This document shows, piece by piece, positions 8,679 through 17,781 of a stretch of DNA of 52,969 nucleotides. The stretch is taken from positions 1 through 52,969 of IMG/VR virus record IMGVR_UViG_3300025098_000066; one strand, 5' to 3'. Both the position numbers and the translations under genes were made by a program. A model generated the notes under the pieces. That model was not told where the DNA came from and searched no databases. It worked only from the letters and a program-made list of their open reading frames with translations. The DNA comes from a virus. Positions within the stretch are counted from its first letter, which is position 1; the number at the start of each line of letters is the position of its first letter.

Positions 8679-11600
8679 TGGCAGGGCCAGAAATTAGCGT
8701 AGAAGACATATTGTTGGACCTGCAAGAAGATGACCAACCTTCAGTAGAAGATATATTAGCGGATCTTCGAAAAGACGGCTCCTCAGAAGAGAAAAAAAAT
8801 CAACCTGAAGATCCTACGGTAAACCCTGAATTAGTATCCTACGCCAGTGAATTAACCAATATACAAGGGGGATACGAGGCTGCGGATCTAGAGGCTGCGG
8901 GTTTCACAAACGAAGAGATCCAGGCATACAGCGACTCTATTGGACAGGAAATGCAAGAGCCGAAAGGCGATGGTTCCAAACTGTATTTAGGAGTGCCAGG
9001 TACTGATGTGTACGATGGACTTAAAATAGGTTACAAAGAAGACAGCTTTGAAAATAGAGAGCCTGACGCAGAAGTATCCGCATTTGAGATATATAACGCT
9101 TATGCAGACAATGAGAATACAGTTATTGATCCTACTACAGGAAACTTAACTTATAACGACCCCGTGTCAGGACAAAGCTTTATACTCTACTACCCTGCTA
9201 GGGCAGGTACATCTGTACCTATTATTCAAGATGTCTGGAACGAGGCAGTTCGCAGGTTACGCCCCGACTACTACGCCGACAAACCTGCCGGGGTTAATGA
9301 AGGTACACGTCTAATAAATGAAGTTACCGACAGTCTAACTAACACAGTAGAATTTGTAGCCGCTTTAGGAGACATTGCCGCAGATAAAGTGGGGCTTGAT
9401 ACGTCCTTCGTGGAATGGACAAACACCATCCCTAGAACGTCATCAGGCTTTTCTAAGTTTGATGCTGTAACAGGTGAAGGTGTGGGCCTAGCTGCATCAT
9501 TCTTCACAGGTAAGATTGTTTCGGATGCTGCGGTAGAAGGAGGGGAGTTTTTATTAAAAAGATTTATGTCCCCTATTTCAAAAACCTCTACCTGGATGAA
9601 GGTGGGACAACCTGTAATTGAAAAAGCTTACGAACCTACCCGGCAACTTCTAAAATATTCAGGTGGTGACCTAGGAGTTGCGTTAGGCGCTGACACAAAT
9701 ACTGAGGCGTTCATAGCGCCATTTGACGTAGATCCTAACGACCCTAAAGCAGAACAGATCCTTGCTGCCAGAATGAATATCTTTGTAGATAGTTTGATCA
9801 TGTCAGGTGTTATGGATACGGCACTTAAAGCGGGTCTGAAGACCGCTGACTTTGTTAACGAAGCTTCTGTAGGAGCAATTGCCCGGTCACTATTTGAAGG
9901 TGATGGCGCTAAAATGACTTCTGCTATGGATAATATCCTTTCGGATTTATCTGCGGTGCAAGCATCTTCCACAAAACAGGATATGGAAACTGCACGTCAA
10001 CAACTTATCGAAGTTCTTAGAAAGAACAGTACTCTTCTGATCGATCAGACCAAGGCAAGCAAGCAAAATAATGACCTGGTGCTAGATGTATTCTCTGCTC
10101 TAGAGGCTGGGGAAGCAGTCACTCCACAAACACAGGCAAGAATTCAGCAAATCCGTAGCGGTATTGTAAGTAGTTCTAAAAACCAGGGCGCACTTAACCA
10201 GCAAGCAAACGCTATTAACGTGCAGACAGATAGAATTCTTCAAGAGGAAGCAGAGGCAGCATTACCCGTAGGCTCTACTATGGACGATGCAGTAGAAGGT
10301 ATTGTTGGAAGTAATGACAGCCGAATTCTGAAACAACAACGTAGTATATTTGAGGCAGAAGAGGCAATTAAGACTGATAATGAAGCTGCTCTAAACAGCA
10401 TACTTAGTGACCCTAACTTATCTCCTGCGTTAAGCCGTTTAGGTAAAGTTTCATCCTCTGAAGTTAGCGCCCTATCAGTAGCAAAGAAAAAGGAAATAGC
10501 CACCACGCTTATCGATGAAGCGGAGCGCATGACTAAACAGAAAAACGATCTGTTTAATGCGATACCTGAAGGTTCTAGATTTGATTACGAAGGTTTCGGA
10601 AACTTAATTGATGAACTATCTACAAACCTGGATCAGTTTGGTACTGAAGGTGCGGAATTCTTACAGTCGAGATTAATTGCTACAATTAAGGCTGCATATA
10701 AAAAGGCTAAACCTGGCGAAGAGGCCCCCAGCACTATTCTAGATCAATTTGGTAACCCTGTTACTAAAGCACCAACAGATATTGCAGATTTAGGAGAAGA
10801 ATTATTTGAGGCGGGTGTGGATTTCAAACGCCTATATAATGATATTCGTCCTGCGATATCTGCTCTAGCGGAAGAAGCCTTTAATAGTGGTAAAGGGCCT
10901 GTAGGTACTCGCCTAAGATCTGTAGTTAAATATATCGATGATCAGGTTGAGTTTGTGGCTAATAACAACCCAGAAGCTAAAGACGCTGCCACAAATGCTA
11001 TGAACTACTATAAACGTGACTTTATTCCTTTGTGGGGGGATGCTCCACTAACGGATACTTATCAGACATTTAAAGATACCCGTGGCAGGGGTATTAATCC
11101 TGTAGCAGAAACCACGCAGTCGCAGGGACAAGTTACTAATATACTTGAGTCTGGGGCGTCTGAAGAAGTAGGGCAGTTGGTGAAAGCATTAGAAGTGTCT
11201 GACCTAGGCGCAAGTCCAGAGACTGTTCAAGAATATATAGTCGCTAGGACGTTTGAGGATTTATACTCCCAGATCACTAAAGACGGTATTAACAACATAG
11301 ACCCCGCTACTCTTAGTGCCACCATTCGAGGTTACGCTGACCAAATGCGAGGCAACTTTGATACTCTGGCAATGGAACTAGACTCGCTAGAAAGCAGAAT
11401 TAAGAATGCTAGGCAAACAGGAGAATCTGTCTCAGACACGTTAGTGCAAGCACAAGAGCAATTTGCAGCTATGCAGAACGATGCGTTTTCTAAATTAATT
11501 TCTGGGTTTGTAGATGACTTTGTACCAGGCATGCCTTCTGCAAATGTAGAAAATAAGATAACCTCCATGCTTAATTCTTCTAATGGTGCGGATAGTGTGA

Positions 11601-12343
11601 AAGCAATACTAGAAGCTACTGACAACAACCCTGTTGTGCGTGGAGGGTTGAAAAAACTTTACCTAAAGGAGTTGAGAGATAAAGCATTCACTGCGGGGCA
11701 GACATCTTCTGGCGCACCCGTAACTAGCGTAGCTAAAGTTCGCAACATACTTAAAGAAAACACAGGGCTTGCGGCGTCAGGGGAAATCATTCTTGCGGGT
11801 GAGCCTGAGTTAAATAACATCATTAAGACTATTTTAACATCTGCGTCCGAAAGTCAGGCAAAGCGTAATTCTAAAGCACTACCAGGGTCATCTGGAACAC
11901 CAGAGATCCAACAATACCAGAATGCTATCAACACTATGATCAACGTGATTGTAGGGCCACTTAATCGCATAGGTACTCAGGCAAGAACAGCGGGTAGACT
12001 TGCGGCAGAAAAGCTAGACATTGCTAATCGGTATGAGATTGCTATGGACGTTGTAGTAGCTGACAGTAAGCTTGCGTTAGAAGTCATAGAAAAGCTTGAG
12101 AAGCGTAGAGCTACTAAGGGAGTAGGACCATTTCGACTACCCCGTGATATGTACGATGAAATGTTCTCTTTAGGTATTCGCATAGGAAAGTATGCGGAAG
12201 CAGACAGAGAAGATACATACAAATCCTGGGACGAGTACGTCATTGATGGGGCTGAAGCCGTAGATGGTACGGTAGAAGATGCCAGGTCCACACTAAGAAA
12301 AATTGGGGATCAGACAATCGAAATGCTGGGACTAGGTAGGTAA
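8678..12343 (+). CDS. very large internal virion protein (T7 gp16-like slot)
   Basis: 1221 residues, the largest gene in the window and last of the plus-strand virion block. Two near-identical short acidic segments open the protein (VEDILLDLQEDD, then VEDILADLRKDG), a small internal duplication. The rest is mostly helical, Ala/Glu/Asp-rich and lacks a visible lytic transglycosylase motif. Terminators follow within 10 bp of the stop. An ejection-core role is inferred from length and position. Confidence 0.6.
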   Translation: MAGPEISVEDILLDLQEDDQPSVEDILADLRKDGSSEEKKNQPEDPTVNPELVSYASELTNIQGGYEAADLEAAGFTNEEIQAYSDSIGQEMQEPKGDGSKLYLGVPGTDVYDGLKIGYKEDSFENREPDAEVSAFEIYNAYADNENTVIDPTTGNLTYNDPVSGQSFILYYPARAGTSVPIIQDVWNEAVRRLRPDYYADKPAGVNEGTRLINEVTDSLTNTVEFVAALGDIAADKVGLDTSFVEWTNTIPRTSSGFSKFDAVTGEGVGLAASFFTGKIVSDAAVEGGEFLLKRFMSPISKTSTWMKVGQPVIEKAYEPTRQLLKYSGGDLGVALGADTNTEAFIAPFDVDPNDPKAEQILAARMNIFVDSLIMSGVMDTALKAGLKTADFVNEASVGAIARSLFEGDGAKMTSAMDNILSDLSAVQASSTKQDMETARQQLIEVLRKNSTLLIDQTKASKQNNDLVLDVFSALEAGEAVTPQTQARIQQIRSGIVSSSKNQGALNQQANAINVQTDRILQEEAEAALPVGSTMDDAVEGIVGSNDSRILKQQRSIFEAEEAIKTDNEAALNSILSDPNLSPALSRLGKVSSSEVSALSVAKKKEIATTLIDEAERMTKQKNDLFNAIPEGSRFDYEGFGNLIDELSTNLDQFGTEGAEFLQSRLIATIKAAYKKAKPGEEAPSTILDQFGNPVTKAPTDIADLGEELFEAGVDFKRLYNDIRPAISALAEEAFNSGKGPVGTRLRSVVKYIDDQVEFVANNNPEAKDAATNAMNYYKRDFIPLWGDAPLTDTYQTFKDTRGRGINPVAETTQSQGQVTNILESGASEEVGQLVKALEVSDLGASPETVQEYIVARTFEDLYSQITKDGINNIDPATLSATIRGYADQMRGNFDTLAMELDSLESRIKNARQTGESVSDTLVQAQEQFAAMQNDAFSKLISGFVDDFVPGMPSANVENKITSMLNSSNGADSVKAILEATDNNPVVRGGLKKLYLKELRDKAFTAGQTSSGAPVTSVAKVRNILKENTGLAASGEIILAGEPELNNIIKTILTSASESQAKRNSKALPGSSGTPEIQQYQNAINTMINVIVGPLNRIGTQARTAGRLAAEKLDIANRYEIAMDVVVADSKLALEVIEKLEKRRATKGVGPFRLPRDMYDEMFSLGIRIGKYAEADREDTYKSWDEYVIDGAEAVDGTVEDARSTLRKIGDQTIEMLGLGR

Positions 12344-12345
12344 AG

Positions 12346-12372
12346 AAAAACCCCCAGACCGAAATCTGAGGG
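12346..12372 (-). terminator. terminator of the minus-strand block
   Basis: Read on the minus strand, CCCTCAGA pairs with TCTGGGGG around loop TTTCGG and is followed by five T. It lies beyond the 3' end of the minus gene at 12458 and stops leftward transcription before it enters the virion operon. Confidence 0.8.
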
Positions 12373-12378
12373 CTTCTT

Positions 12379-12406
12379 ACTAGCTAAACGGGGGACCAAC
12401 CCCGTT
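12379..12406 (+). repeat. fifth copy of the CTAGCTAAAC leader motif, folded into a hairpin
   Basis: The bases ACTAGCTAAAC then GGACCA match the leader found upstream of four genes at 27579-29990. Here the motif is interrupted by extra G so that AACGGGG (12387-12393) pairs with CCCCGTT (12400-12406). No gene follows on the plus strand, so this copy may act as a transcript 3'-end hairpin or be a relic. Confidence 0.6.
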
Positions 12407-12425
12407 AAAGATATTATAGAATTAC

Positions 12426-12459
12426 AAGGCTCCTAGGTCAATAGACTTGGGGGCCTTTT
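12426..12459 (+). terminator. terminator of the plus-strand virion block
   Basis: A stem of about 14 bp with some wobble pairs (AAGGCTCC against GGGGGCCTT) around a small AT loop ends in TTTTA. It overlaps the stop of the convergent minus gene. Together with the hairpin at 12346 it forms a bidirectional transcription boundary. Confidence 0.8.
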
Positions 12460-12880
12460 ATATTTCTATAGGCACAAAAAATAGATCTTCTTTAGGTACA
12501 TCGAAGAACCGTTCCCCAAAAGCAATCTTCCTATTAGGAACCTCAACAGTAGCAGAACCTAACAACTTATTACGGCCTACTATAGCCGCTCTAGTCATAC
12601 TATTATTGAACACCATAAACTGAGTTGGTTTAGATAGAAACTTAGCCTTACGGGCAGGGATATGAAGTGTATCATAGTGGAACTCCTGACCATGCCAGGT
12701 GGTCTTAACCTCTACTTCGCAGTAGAACCGTTTGTTATCTTTCTCCACAACAAGATCCACGTCATATTCATCATCATGGTCCGTACAAGTGTACCCCTGG
12801 GAAGACCAAAACTTCTTGGCCTTATCTCTGGCAGGTGCATCATACTTGTTGAAGATATTCTTCTGGAATGCTTTGTACAT
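12458..12880 (-). CDS. putative PD-(D/E)XK-type nuclease
   Basis: 140 residues. YDVDLVVE (39-46) followed by FYCEVEVKT (52-60) gives the Asp...Glu-x-Lys arrangement of the PD-(D/E)XK fold (Asp40 or Asp42, Glu57, Lys59). The size suits a small structure-specific or DNA-breakdown endonuclease, as found in lytic podoviruses. It is the last gene of the leftward block; its 5' end is overlapped by the small gene at 12840. It could also be a non-catalytic relative, since the motif is short. Confidence 0.55.
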   Translation of the reverse strand: MYKAFQKNIFNKYDAPARDKAKKFWSSQGYTCTDHDDEYDVDLVVEKDNKRFYCEVEVKTTWHGQEFHYDTLHIPARKAKFLSKPTQFMVFNNSMTRAAIVGRNKLLGSATVEVPNRKIAFGERFFDVPKEDLFFVPIEI

Positions 12881-13019
12881 GCGTATTCCTATTTATAAAG
12901 TATGCTGCGTTAAATCCCCGTAACCATTCTTTTGCGTAGAAGCTGCGGGGTCTGTAACAGCTTGTCAGAACCCCTTGAAAGAAATCATCATACCCCTGCT
13001 CGTAAGGTTTTTCTTGCAT
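12840..13019 (-). CDS. small RMF-like phage protein
   Basis: 59 residues starting MQEKPYEQGYDDFFQG with a GAGGT Shine-Dalgarno six bases upstream. The central EWLRGFNAAYF pattern and the YEQGY opening resemble the ribosome-modulation-factor-like small proteins found in many marine phages. It lies between the RNR large subunit and the nuclease gene, overlapping the latter's start by 41 bp. The reading frame is open and has a good ribosome site. The family call is tentative. Confidence 0.6.
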   Translation of the reverse strand: MQEKPYEQGYDDFFQGVLTSCYRPRSFYAKEWLRGFNAAYFINRNTHVQSIPEEYLQQV

Positions 13020-13036
13020 TTTGTACCTCGTAGTTG

Positions 13037-14680
13037 CTATGCCTCACACGCACTACATTCCATGATGTTCTTAGCCGCCTCTTGCGCAGGGTTAGTCCCC
13101 CGCTGGTAGTACAGAGATTTTACGCCAAGTTCCCATGCGGTGAACATTAGTTCATTCACGTCTTTTAGCGGTGTCTTAGGATCGATTAAGAGATTTAATG
13201 ATTGAGACTGATCAATATGCTTTTGCCGTGCCGCCGCTTGCTGAATAACCTCAAGTGGAGATATTTCACTAAACGTCTTGAACACTGACTTCTCCGTAAG
13301 ATTTAGAAAAGTTAAGTGCTGAACAGACCCGTCTTTTTCTAAGATGCTTCGCCAAGTATCCCGGTCATTCTTGTTATATTTCTCAAGCAATTCTGCAAGG
13401 TAGGGGTTGCGATAGGTGAACTTACCTTTAGCTAAATCTTTGGTGAAGTAGTTAGACCGTAGTGGTTCAATAGAAGGTGAAACCTGGCCCAGGACAAAGC
13501 TACTTGTGGTGGTAGGAGCAACCGCCATGAGGGTAACATTTCGGCGTCCGTAACCTTCTAATAATTCAGGCTCACCAAACCACTCAGCAAGCTGCTCAGA
13601 TGCCTTAATGGCTTTTTCTTTAATAGTTTTAGCAATCTGTACGTTTAAAGATTTAGCCTCAAATCCTTCAAAGGGTATCATCTTGGATTGTAGGTACGAA
13701 TGCCACCCCAATATCCCTACACCGATTGCACGTTGCCGCACGGCAAAATTTCGAGCATGCTCCATGAAAGGCATATTCTCAGTCTTAATAATGTACTCTT
13801 CCATTACGGCGTCTAGAAAATATACTAGTAGTTCTACTGCGTCAGTATCTTTCCATTCATCATAGTGAAGAGCATTCATACTGGACAAGTCACAGACAAA
13901 GCTTTCGTCGTAAGTAGAAGACAAGGCTATCTCTGCACAGAGATTAGACCCATTAATCTTACGGTTTTTATCTTTATACACGTTAGGTGCATTGTTATTA
14001 ACTGTGTCGCTGAAAACTATATAGGGGTAACCACTCTCGAAGCGTTTTCTCATTATTTTACGCCATGTTTCCTGACGTTTTTTATCGCCTTTCTTGACCC
14101 CATTCATAAAGTCATCCGACACGCAGACGCCTAGGGATAAATCTTGAATGTCTGAACCTTCTTCACGAAAGAATAGGAATTCATCAATATCAGGGCTGTC
14201 TGCATCCTGGTAAACTGCGGCATTACCCCGGCGCACAGAACCTTGGGATATGCTAGTTACTGCCGTTTGCACTAACTTAGCAGGTAGGTGGCATCCATCT
14301 GCATGACCACCGCCCCGAATCTGACTGCCACGGGGGCGCACGTCACCTAAGTAGGCAGACGTACCCGCACCATGTTTTGTCATCATCCCAATCTCAGCTT
14401 GCTTGTACAGCATACTGGCTACATCATCCTGAACATAGCTGTTATTGCAGCTAATGGGTAAACCTGTCTGACGTGAAAAGTTAGCAAAGATAGGAGTGGC
14501 AATACTATAGAAACCCTTACCCATGTATTCATAGAACCGAATACCAGCACTCTTATCGTCTAGATATTTACCTAGAGCGTCAGCAAGGTCACGATAACGG
14601 CCTTCGACTGTTTCACCTTTTTCTAAACCGCCACGTTCCATTACCTGCCGTGCGGCATCATTTGCCCAATCAAAACTCAT
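13037..14680 (-). CDS. nrdA: ribonucleotide reductase class I alpha subunit
   Basis: 547 residues. Reduces ribonucleotides to deoxyribonucleotides for phage DNA synthesis. Active-site residues are all present: Cys78 (SCNNSY), Asn246, Cys248 and Glu250 (SNLCAEI), Cys263 (FVCDLSS), the radical-transfer Tyr pair 524-525 (SLYYQRG) and the C-terminal thiol pair Cys542/Cys545 (CSAC). The protein is about 200 residues shorter than E. coli NrdA and starts close to the catalytic barrel. It therefore lacks the ATP-cone and the dATP off-switch. The ATG overlaps the stop of nrdB, so the two subunits are coupled. Confidence 0.95.
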   Translation of the reverse strand: MSFDWANDAARQVMERGGLEKGETVEGRYRDLADALGKYLDDKSAGIRFYEYMGKGFYSIATPIFANFSRQTGLPISCNNSYVQDDVASMLYKQAEIGMMTKHGAGTSAYLGDVRPRGSQIRGGGHADGCHLPAKLVQTAVTSISQGSVRRGNAAVYQDADSPDIDEFLFFREEGSDIQDLSLGVCVSDDFMNGVKKGDKKRQETWRKIMRKRFESGYPYIVFSDTVNNNAPNVYKDKNRKINGSNLCAEIALSSTYDESFVCDLSSMNALHYDEWKDTDAVELLVYFLDAVMEEYIIKTENMPFMEHARNFAVRQRAIGVGILGWHSYLQSKMIPFEGFEAKSLNVQIAKTIKEKAIKASEQLAEWFGEPELLEGYGRRNVTLMAVAPTTTSSFVLGQVSPSIEPLRSNYFTKDLAKGKFTYRNPYLAELLEKYNKNDRDTWRSILEKDGSVQHLTFLNLTEKSVFKTFSEISPLEVIQQAAARQKHIDQSQSLNLLIDPKTPLKDVNELMFTAWELGVKSLYYQRGTNPAQEAAKNIMECSACEA

Positions 14681-15660
14681 TAAAATAGATCCTCACTATC
14701 GAAATCTCTGTTGTTTTTTGCATACTCGACAGGACGTTTCTGAAAGAAATCAGTCATAGTTGCACCATAAGTTTCCTCGTCCATCCACTCAGTTTGATCC
14801 AGAAGTTTTAGTTCTACTTCTGTCATGGGAAGTTCATCAAAGCCGATTGCTTTCATAGCGAGGTTCATGCGACCTTTGGTGTAGGCTTTAAGGATATCTG
14901 CCGAAATAGCTTCACCCTCGTAATCCCCTACCATCCAATCAATGATACTTTCTTCATACTGCACCCCTAGGACGCACTCTTCTTTTACACGCTCAATAAG
15001 ATCATCATCGAACAGTTCAGGGTATTCCTGGCGTAGGGTGTTTATTAAAAGTATACCTGCTTTGGAGTGTAGAAGTTCTTCATTTCGAGTGTACTGAACT
15101 TGCTGGGCGGTATCTTTTAAAACCGCCTTGAAACGATTGAAGTACATAATGGTGTAGAATTGACTGAACAAACTACAGTTTTCTACAAACAACGTGAATA
15201 AAATAAGTGCGTAAACAAACTGTTTACGATCATCATCATATTTTCGATTTAAGTATTTACGAAGGTAAGAAACACGCCCCTGCATAGTAGGCTCTTGTAG
15301 TGCATCATCAAAAGCAGATTGTAGGCCCAAAACGTCTAACAGTTTTTCATACGCCTGGTTGTGGATTACTTCGTTATTACCCATTACCAAGCCCATGTCG
15401 GACATAGACGGGTGGGGAAAGGTTTTACCTAAGTCAGCCCAGAACCTTTTAACTGCGATTTCAATTTGACCAATAGCTGACAAAGTGCGTACAACTACCT
15501 GCCGTTCTTGATCAGTAAGTTCTGAATGGAATTGGCTGTAATCAGAGCGAAACGAGAATTCGTTAGGTGTCCAAAAACTATGCCATAATGCGTCAATTAT
15601 TTCCTGTGTCCAGGGGTAAGCATTGGGCTTACGGCTTACCTGTTCGTCAAAAAGGCCCAT
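14680..15660 (-). CDS. nrdB: ribonucleotide reductase class I beta subunit
   Basis: 326 residues. Carries the metal site and radical that drive NrdA. Ligand motifs are visible: Glu67 (IGQIEIAV), Glu97 and His100 with Tyr104 (NNEVIHNQAY), Glu160 (FVENC), and Glu195 with His198 (NEELLHSK). The Tyr at the usual radical position is kept, so a tyrosyl-radical enzyme is likely. The ligand usually Asp in E. coli (Asp84) is Glu67 here. It directly precedes nrdA with stop/start overlap. Confidence 0.94.
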   Translation of the reverse strand: MGLFDEQVSRKPNAYPWTQEIIDALWHSFWTPNEFSFRSDYSQFHSELTDQERQVVVRTLSAIGQIEIAVKRFWADLGKTFPHPSMSDMGLVMGNNEVIHNQAYEKLLDVLGLQSAFDDALQEPTMQGRVSYLRKYLNRKYDDDRKQFVYALILFTLFVENCSLFSQFYTIMYFNRFKAVLKDTAQQVQYTRNEELLHSKAGILLINTLRQEYPELFDDDLIERVKEECVLGVQYEESIIDWMVGDYEGEAISADILKAYTKGRMNLAMKAIGFDELPMTEVELKLLDQTEWMDEETYGATMTDFFQKRPVEYAKNNRDFDSEDLF

Positions 15661-15682
15661 ATTAATCTCCCTATTATTTTTA

Positions 15683-16009
15683 TTATCGGTTATCGCCAGA
15701 ACCTTGAATTACTCCACGAGCTAAACGACTATTCAGTTTGTTCAAATTTCTCTGGGCAATTTCTTCCAGGCCAAAATCAAGATCTCTCGCAAGAATGGCA
15801 ACGTACCAAAGACAGTCACCCAATTCGTCAGCAATGGCGGCACGGTTTTCAGGCGAGAATTGACTATTATTGTCCCGCATGACTTTTTTTACTTTACCTG
15901 CAACCTCTCCCGATTCTGAAAACAAACCCATTGCAGGATAAGTAATTGCAATTTTATCCTCGTATATGGCAGTCTTTCCCGCCTGTGTTTGGTAGTCCTG
16001 CATGTTCAT
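15683..16009 (-). CDS. mazG: MazG-like nucleoside triphosphate pyrophosphohydrolase
   Basis: 108 residues, a single MazG domain. The metal-binding helix pair is present: GLFSESGEVAGKVKK (about 28-42, with Glu32 and Glu35) and DELGDCLWYVA (61-71, with Glu62 and Asp65). Phage MazG proteins hydrolyse (d)NTPs and have been proposed to adjust ppGpp or non-canonical dNTP pools. Gene order (mazG, nrdB, nrdA) places it in the nucleotide module. Its start overlaps the stop of the upstream DUF3310-like gene. Confidence 0.88.
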   Translation of the reverse strand: MNMQDYQTQAGKTAIYEDKIAITYPAMGLFSESGEVAGKVKKVMRDNNSQFSPENRAAIADELGDCLWYVAILARDLDFGLEEIAQRNLNKLNSRLARGVIQGSGDNR

Positions 16010-16257
16010 AGATGTTCTCCCCTTTCATGCATTTCTATTAAATCTTCGATGAAGAATTTCATTTTATTAAGGTCGTAGAGGGTGTCAGTTCCCTCTTTTT
16101 CTCCCAGCCGATAACAAGCTTTAAAGATGTCACCACGGCTCTTGGACATAGACTTGTGGCTGATCAAATGTCGGAGTTCGTTTGCGTGGCGGGGTAGGGC
16201 ATAGTACGAAGTAGACATTCCATCTGATGCCACCTTGTTGCGGTCTACAGCACCCAT
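16006..16257 (-). CDS. DUF3310-like small protein
   Basis: 83 residues. The pattern SYYALPRHANELRHLI, then GDIFKACYRLGEKEG and DLNKMKFFIEDLI, matches the DUF3310 (SaV-like) proteins that are common in phage nucleotide or replication modules and are often labelled nucleotide kinase without proof. Overlaps mazG downstream by four bases and abuts the gene upstream. Function is unknown. Confidence 0.65.
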   Translation of the reverse strand: MGAVDRNKVASDGMSTSYYALPRHANELRHLISHKSMSKSRGDIFKACYRLGEKEGTDTLYDLNKMKFFIEDLIEMHERGEHL

Positions 16258-16577
16258 CAGTTAGGTCTTTTCTTACCGTTGATGGGGACTACCTTGGTAT
16301 CATTCATCCTATCGATAAGTTCATCCGCAGGTTCAAAAGACCATTCCTGCTTTTCAAGTTCATCAGCCATTTCGAGGGCGCTGCCGAAAGTAGCCATAGC
16401 GTTAGGACCAAGACTTGCCATCAAGGACATACCTCTAAGCAAAAAACATAGATAGTTTTTGTCCTCTACATCAAAATCCTCTTCAAACTTAGCAAAGCTT
16501 TCCGTAACAAGGTTGCCCTCTACATCCAAAGAAACTGCTAGAGATACGGTGTTAGGTTCTAAATCTTCTGCGTTCAT
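16257..16577 (-). CDS. hypothetical acidic protein in the nucleotide/replication operon
   Basis: 106 residues, acidic in the N-terminal half, with a helical LCFLLRGMSLMASLG core (about 43-57) and a basic end (NGKKRPN). It abuts the DUF3310-like gene and overlaps the nuclease gene upstream by four bases, so it is clearly part of the operon. No family is recognised. Confidence 0.6.
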   Translation of the reverse strand: MNAEDLEPNTVSLAVSLDVEGNLVTESFAKFEEDFDVEDKNYLCFLLRGMSLMASLGPNAMATFGSALEMADELEKQEWSFEPADELIDRMNDTKVVPINGKKRPN

Positions 16578-16927
16578 TTTTTAATCCTCTGTAGTAAATC
16601 GAAAAAGTGAGAAGCATCCAAGACAACCAAAGGGGTTTGTCTGTCGGCTTTTATGACTGCGAGGGGTTCAGCACCTTTGGGACAATTGGCTTCCGCCTGT
16701 TCCATTACTTTGTAGATTGCGAAGCTTTTGTTGCTCTTGCATTCTACGGAGTAAGGAAAGAGTCTCCTGGCGGCAGGGGATAGCATAATATCCTCTCCGT
16801 TTTGCCCCATTCCAGTGGAACGGACATCATCAGGTTCTAACTTGGGGAACCTTCCCAGGATTTGATCTCTAACCCACTGTTGGTGGCGTCTACCCTTAGC
16901 CTTTGCAGACTGAGGTTTGATAGGCAT
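16574..16927 (-). CDS. PD-(D/E)XK nuclease, Holliday-junction-resolvase-like
   Basis: 117 residues. A basic N-terminus (KAKGRRHQQWVR) precedes GQNGEDIMLSPAARRLFPYSVECKSNKSF. Asp46 with Glu62-x-Lys64 gives the catalytic pattern of PD-(D/E)XK resolvases, and the following IYKVMEQA helix is typical. In this position it would resolve branched replication intermediates before packaging. It overlaps the Cas4-like exonuclease gene by one base. Confidence 0.68.
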   Translation of the reverse strand: MPIKPQSAKAKGRRHQQWVRDQILGRFPKLEPDDVRSTGMGQNGEDIMLSPAARRLFPYSVECKSNKSFAIYKVMEQAEANCPKGAEPLAVIKADRQTPLVVLDASHFFDLLQRIKK

Positions 16928-17781
16928 TAGTCCTCGCTAACGTACCATTTGAATGGTGGATTGACTGCCGTACTCTCAGGCTGCGCCTTGTACTGAACAC
17001 CGGGGTAGCAGGAAGTTTTGAAGTCACACATGCCGCAGTTATCTTTACTGAGATACTTACGTCCTGTGAGATTTCTCTTATAACTATCCTCAATGGGATC
17101 AAAACAACGCTTGAACGGGGCATCACTGTCTAGAGTTCGTACCGTAGACTTCAGCTTGTCTAGAACAATCTTACGTTCTGATGGGCTATTGTCTGCGTCT
17201 ACAACCATAACTTCGCCATTAGATTTGTTTACTACAATCCAACCGCCAACAGGTATGCTCTGCGCTTCTGAGTAGGCCATAAGTTGACCAACGTAACCAA
17301 AGTTATCGGACTTGCGTAAGCCACGATATCCTTCGCTCCACTTATTAGCGAAAGCCCAGGGGGAACACGACTTCACATCAAATTCTTTACCGTCGATTTG
17401 AACATCGTCCTCGCCCTTAATAGTTACGCCCTCAAGATCTAAAGAAACCTTTGCCTTACCACCTGTGATATTAGCATCCGCCACTTTAAGTATGAGTGTC
17501 ATAATCTCTTCGATCATGTATCCGTGCAGCATCTGCATTACAAAGTGATAAGGTTTTCTAGAAGGTTCGGCCCCAGACTTCTGCCTTTGCAGGACACACG
17601 CTGGTCTACCAACATTTGACCCACGAATTCGGAAATCTTTTGATCTAGGGGTGAGGCTTTTCTTTAGTTCCCGTTTGATATTTTCACCAACCGCATCAAT
17701 CCATTCATCCTTAACAACCAGATCGTCGTATTCGTCGTTAGACATACGATCCATCGTCATGTGAATGAGTTCTTGCAGCAT
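16927..17781 (-). CDS. Cas4/RecB-like exonuclease with probable Fe-S cluster
   Basis: 284 residues. The nuclease core has GEDDVQIDGKEFDVKSC (123-139) giving Asp126, Asp135-x-Lys137, and the later GYVGQLMAY (162-170) with the conserved motif Gln166 (QhxxY). Cys62 together with Cys249, Cys252 and Cys258 (CGMCDFKTSC) matches the split four-cysteine 4Fe-4S site of Cas4 and AddB nucleases. It likely acts as the 5'-3' exonuclease in recombination or host-DNA breakdown. It sits between the candidate ssDNA-binding protein and the resolvase, a usual replication/recombination order. Confidence 0.8.
   Translation of the reverse strand: MLQELIHMTMDRMSNDEYDDLVVKDEWIDAVGENIKRELKKSLTPRSKDFRIRGSNVGRPACVLQRQKSGAEPSRKPYHFVMQMLHGYMIEEIMTLILKVADANITGGKAKVSLDLEGVTIKGEDDVQIDGKEFDVKSCSPWAFANKWSEGYRGLRKSDNFGYVGQLMAYSEAQSIPVGGWIVVNKSNGEVMVVDADNSPSERKIVLDKLKSTVRTLDSDAPFKRCFDPIEDSYKRNLTGRKYLSKDNCGMCDFKTSCYPGVQYKAQPESTAVNPPFKWYVSED

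Noticed and set aside
8678-12343. Lytic transglycosylase domain in the largest virion protein
   Set aside because: Expected from T7 gp16, but no Glu-Ser catalytic signature or GLxQ/Tyr motifs are visible in the sequence.
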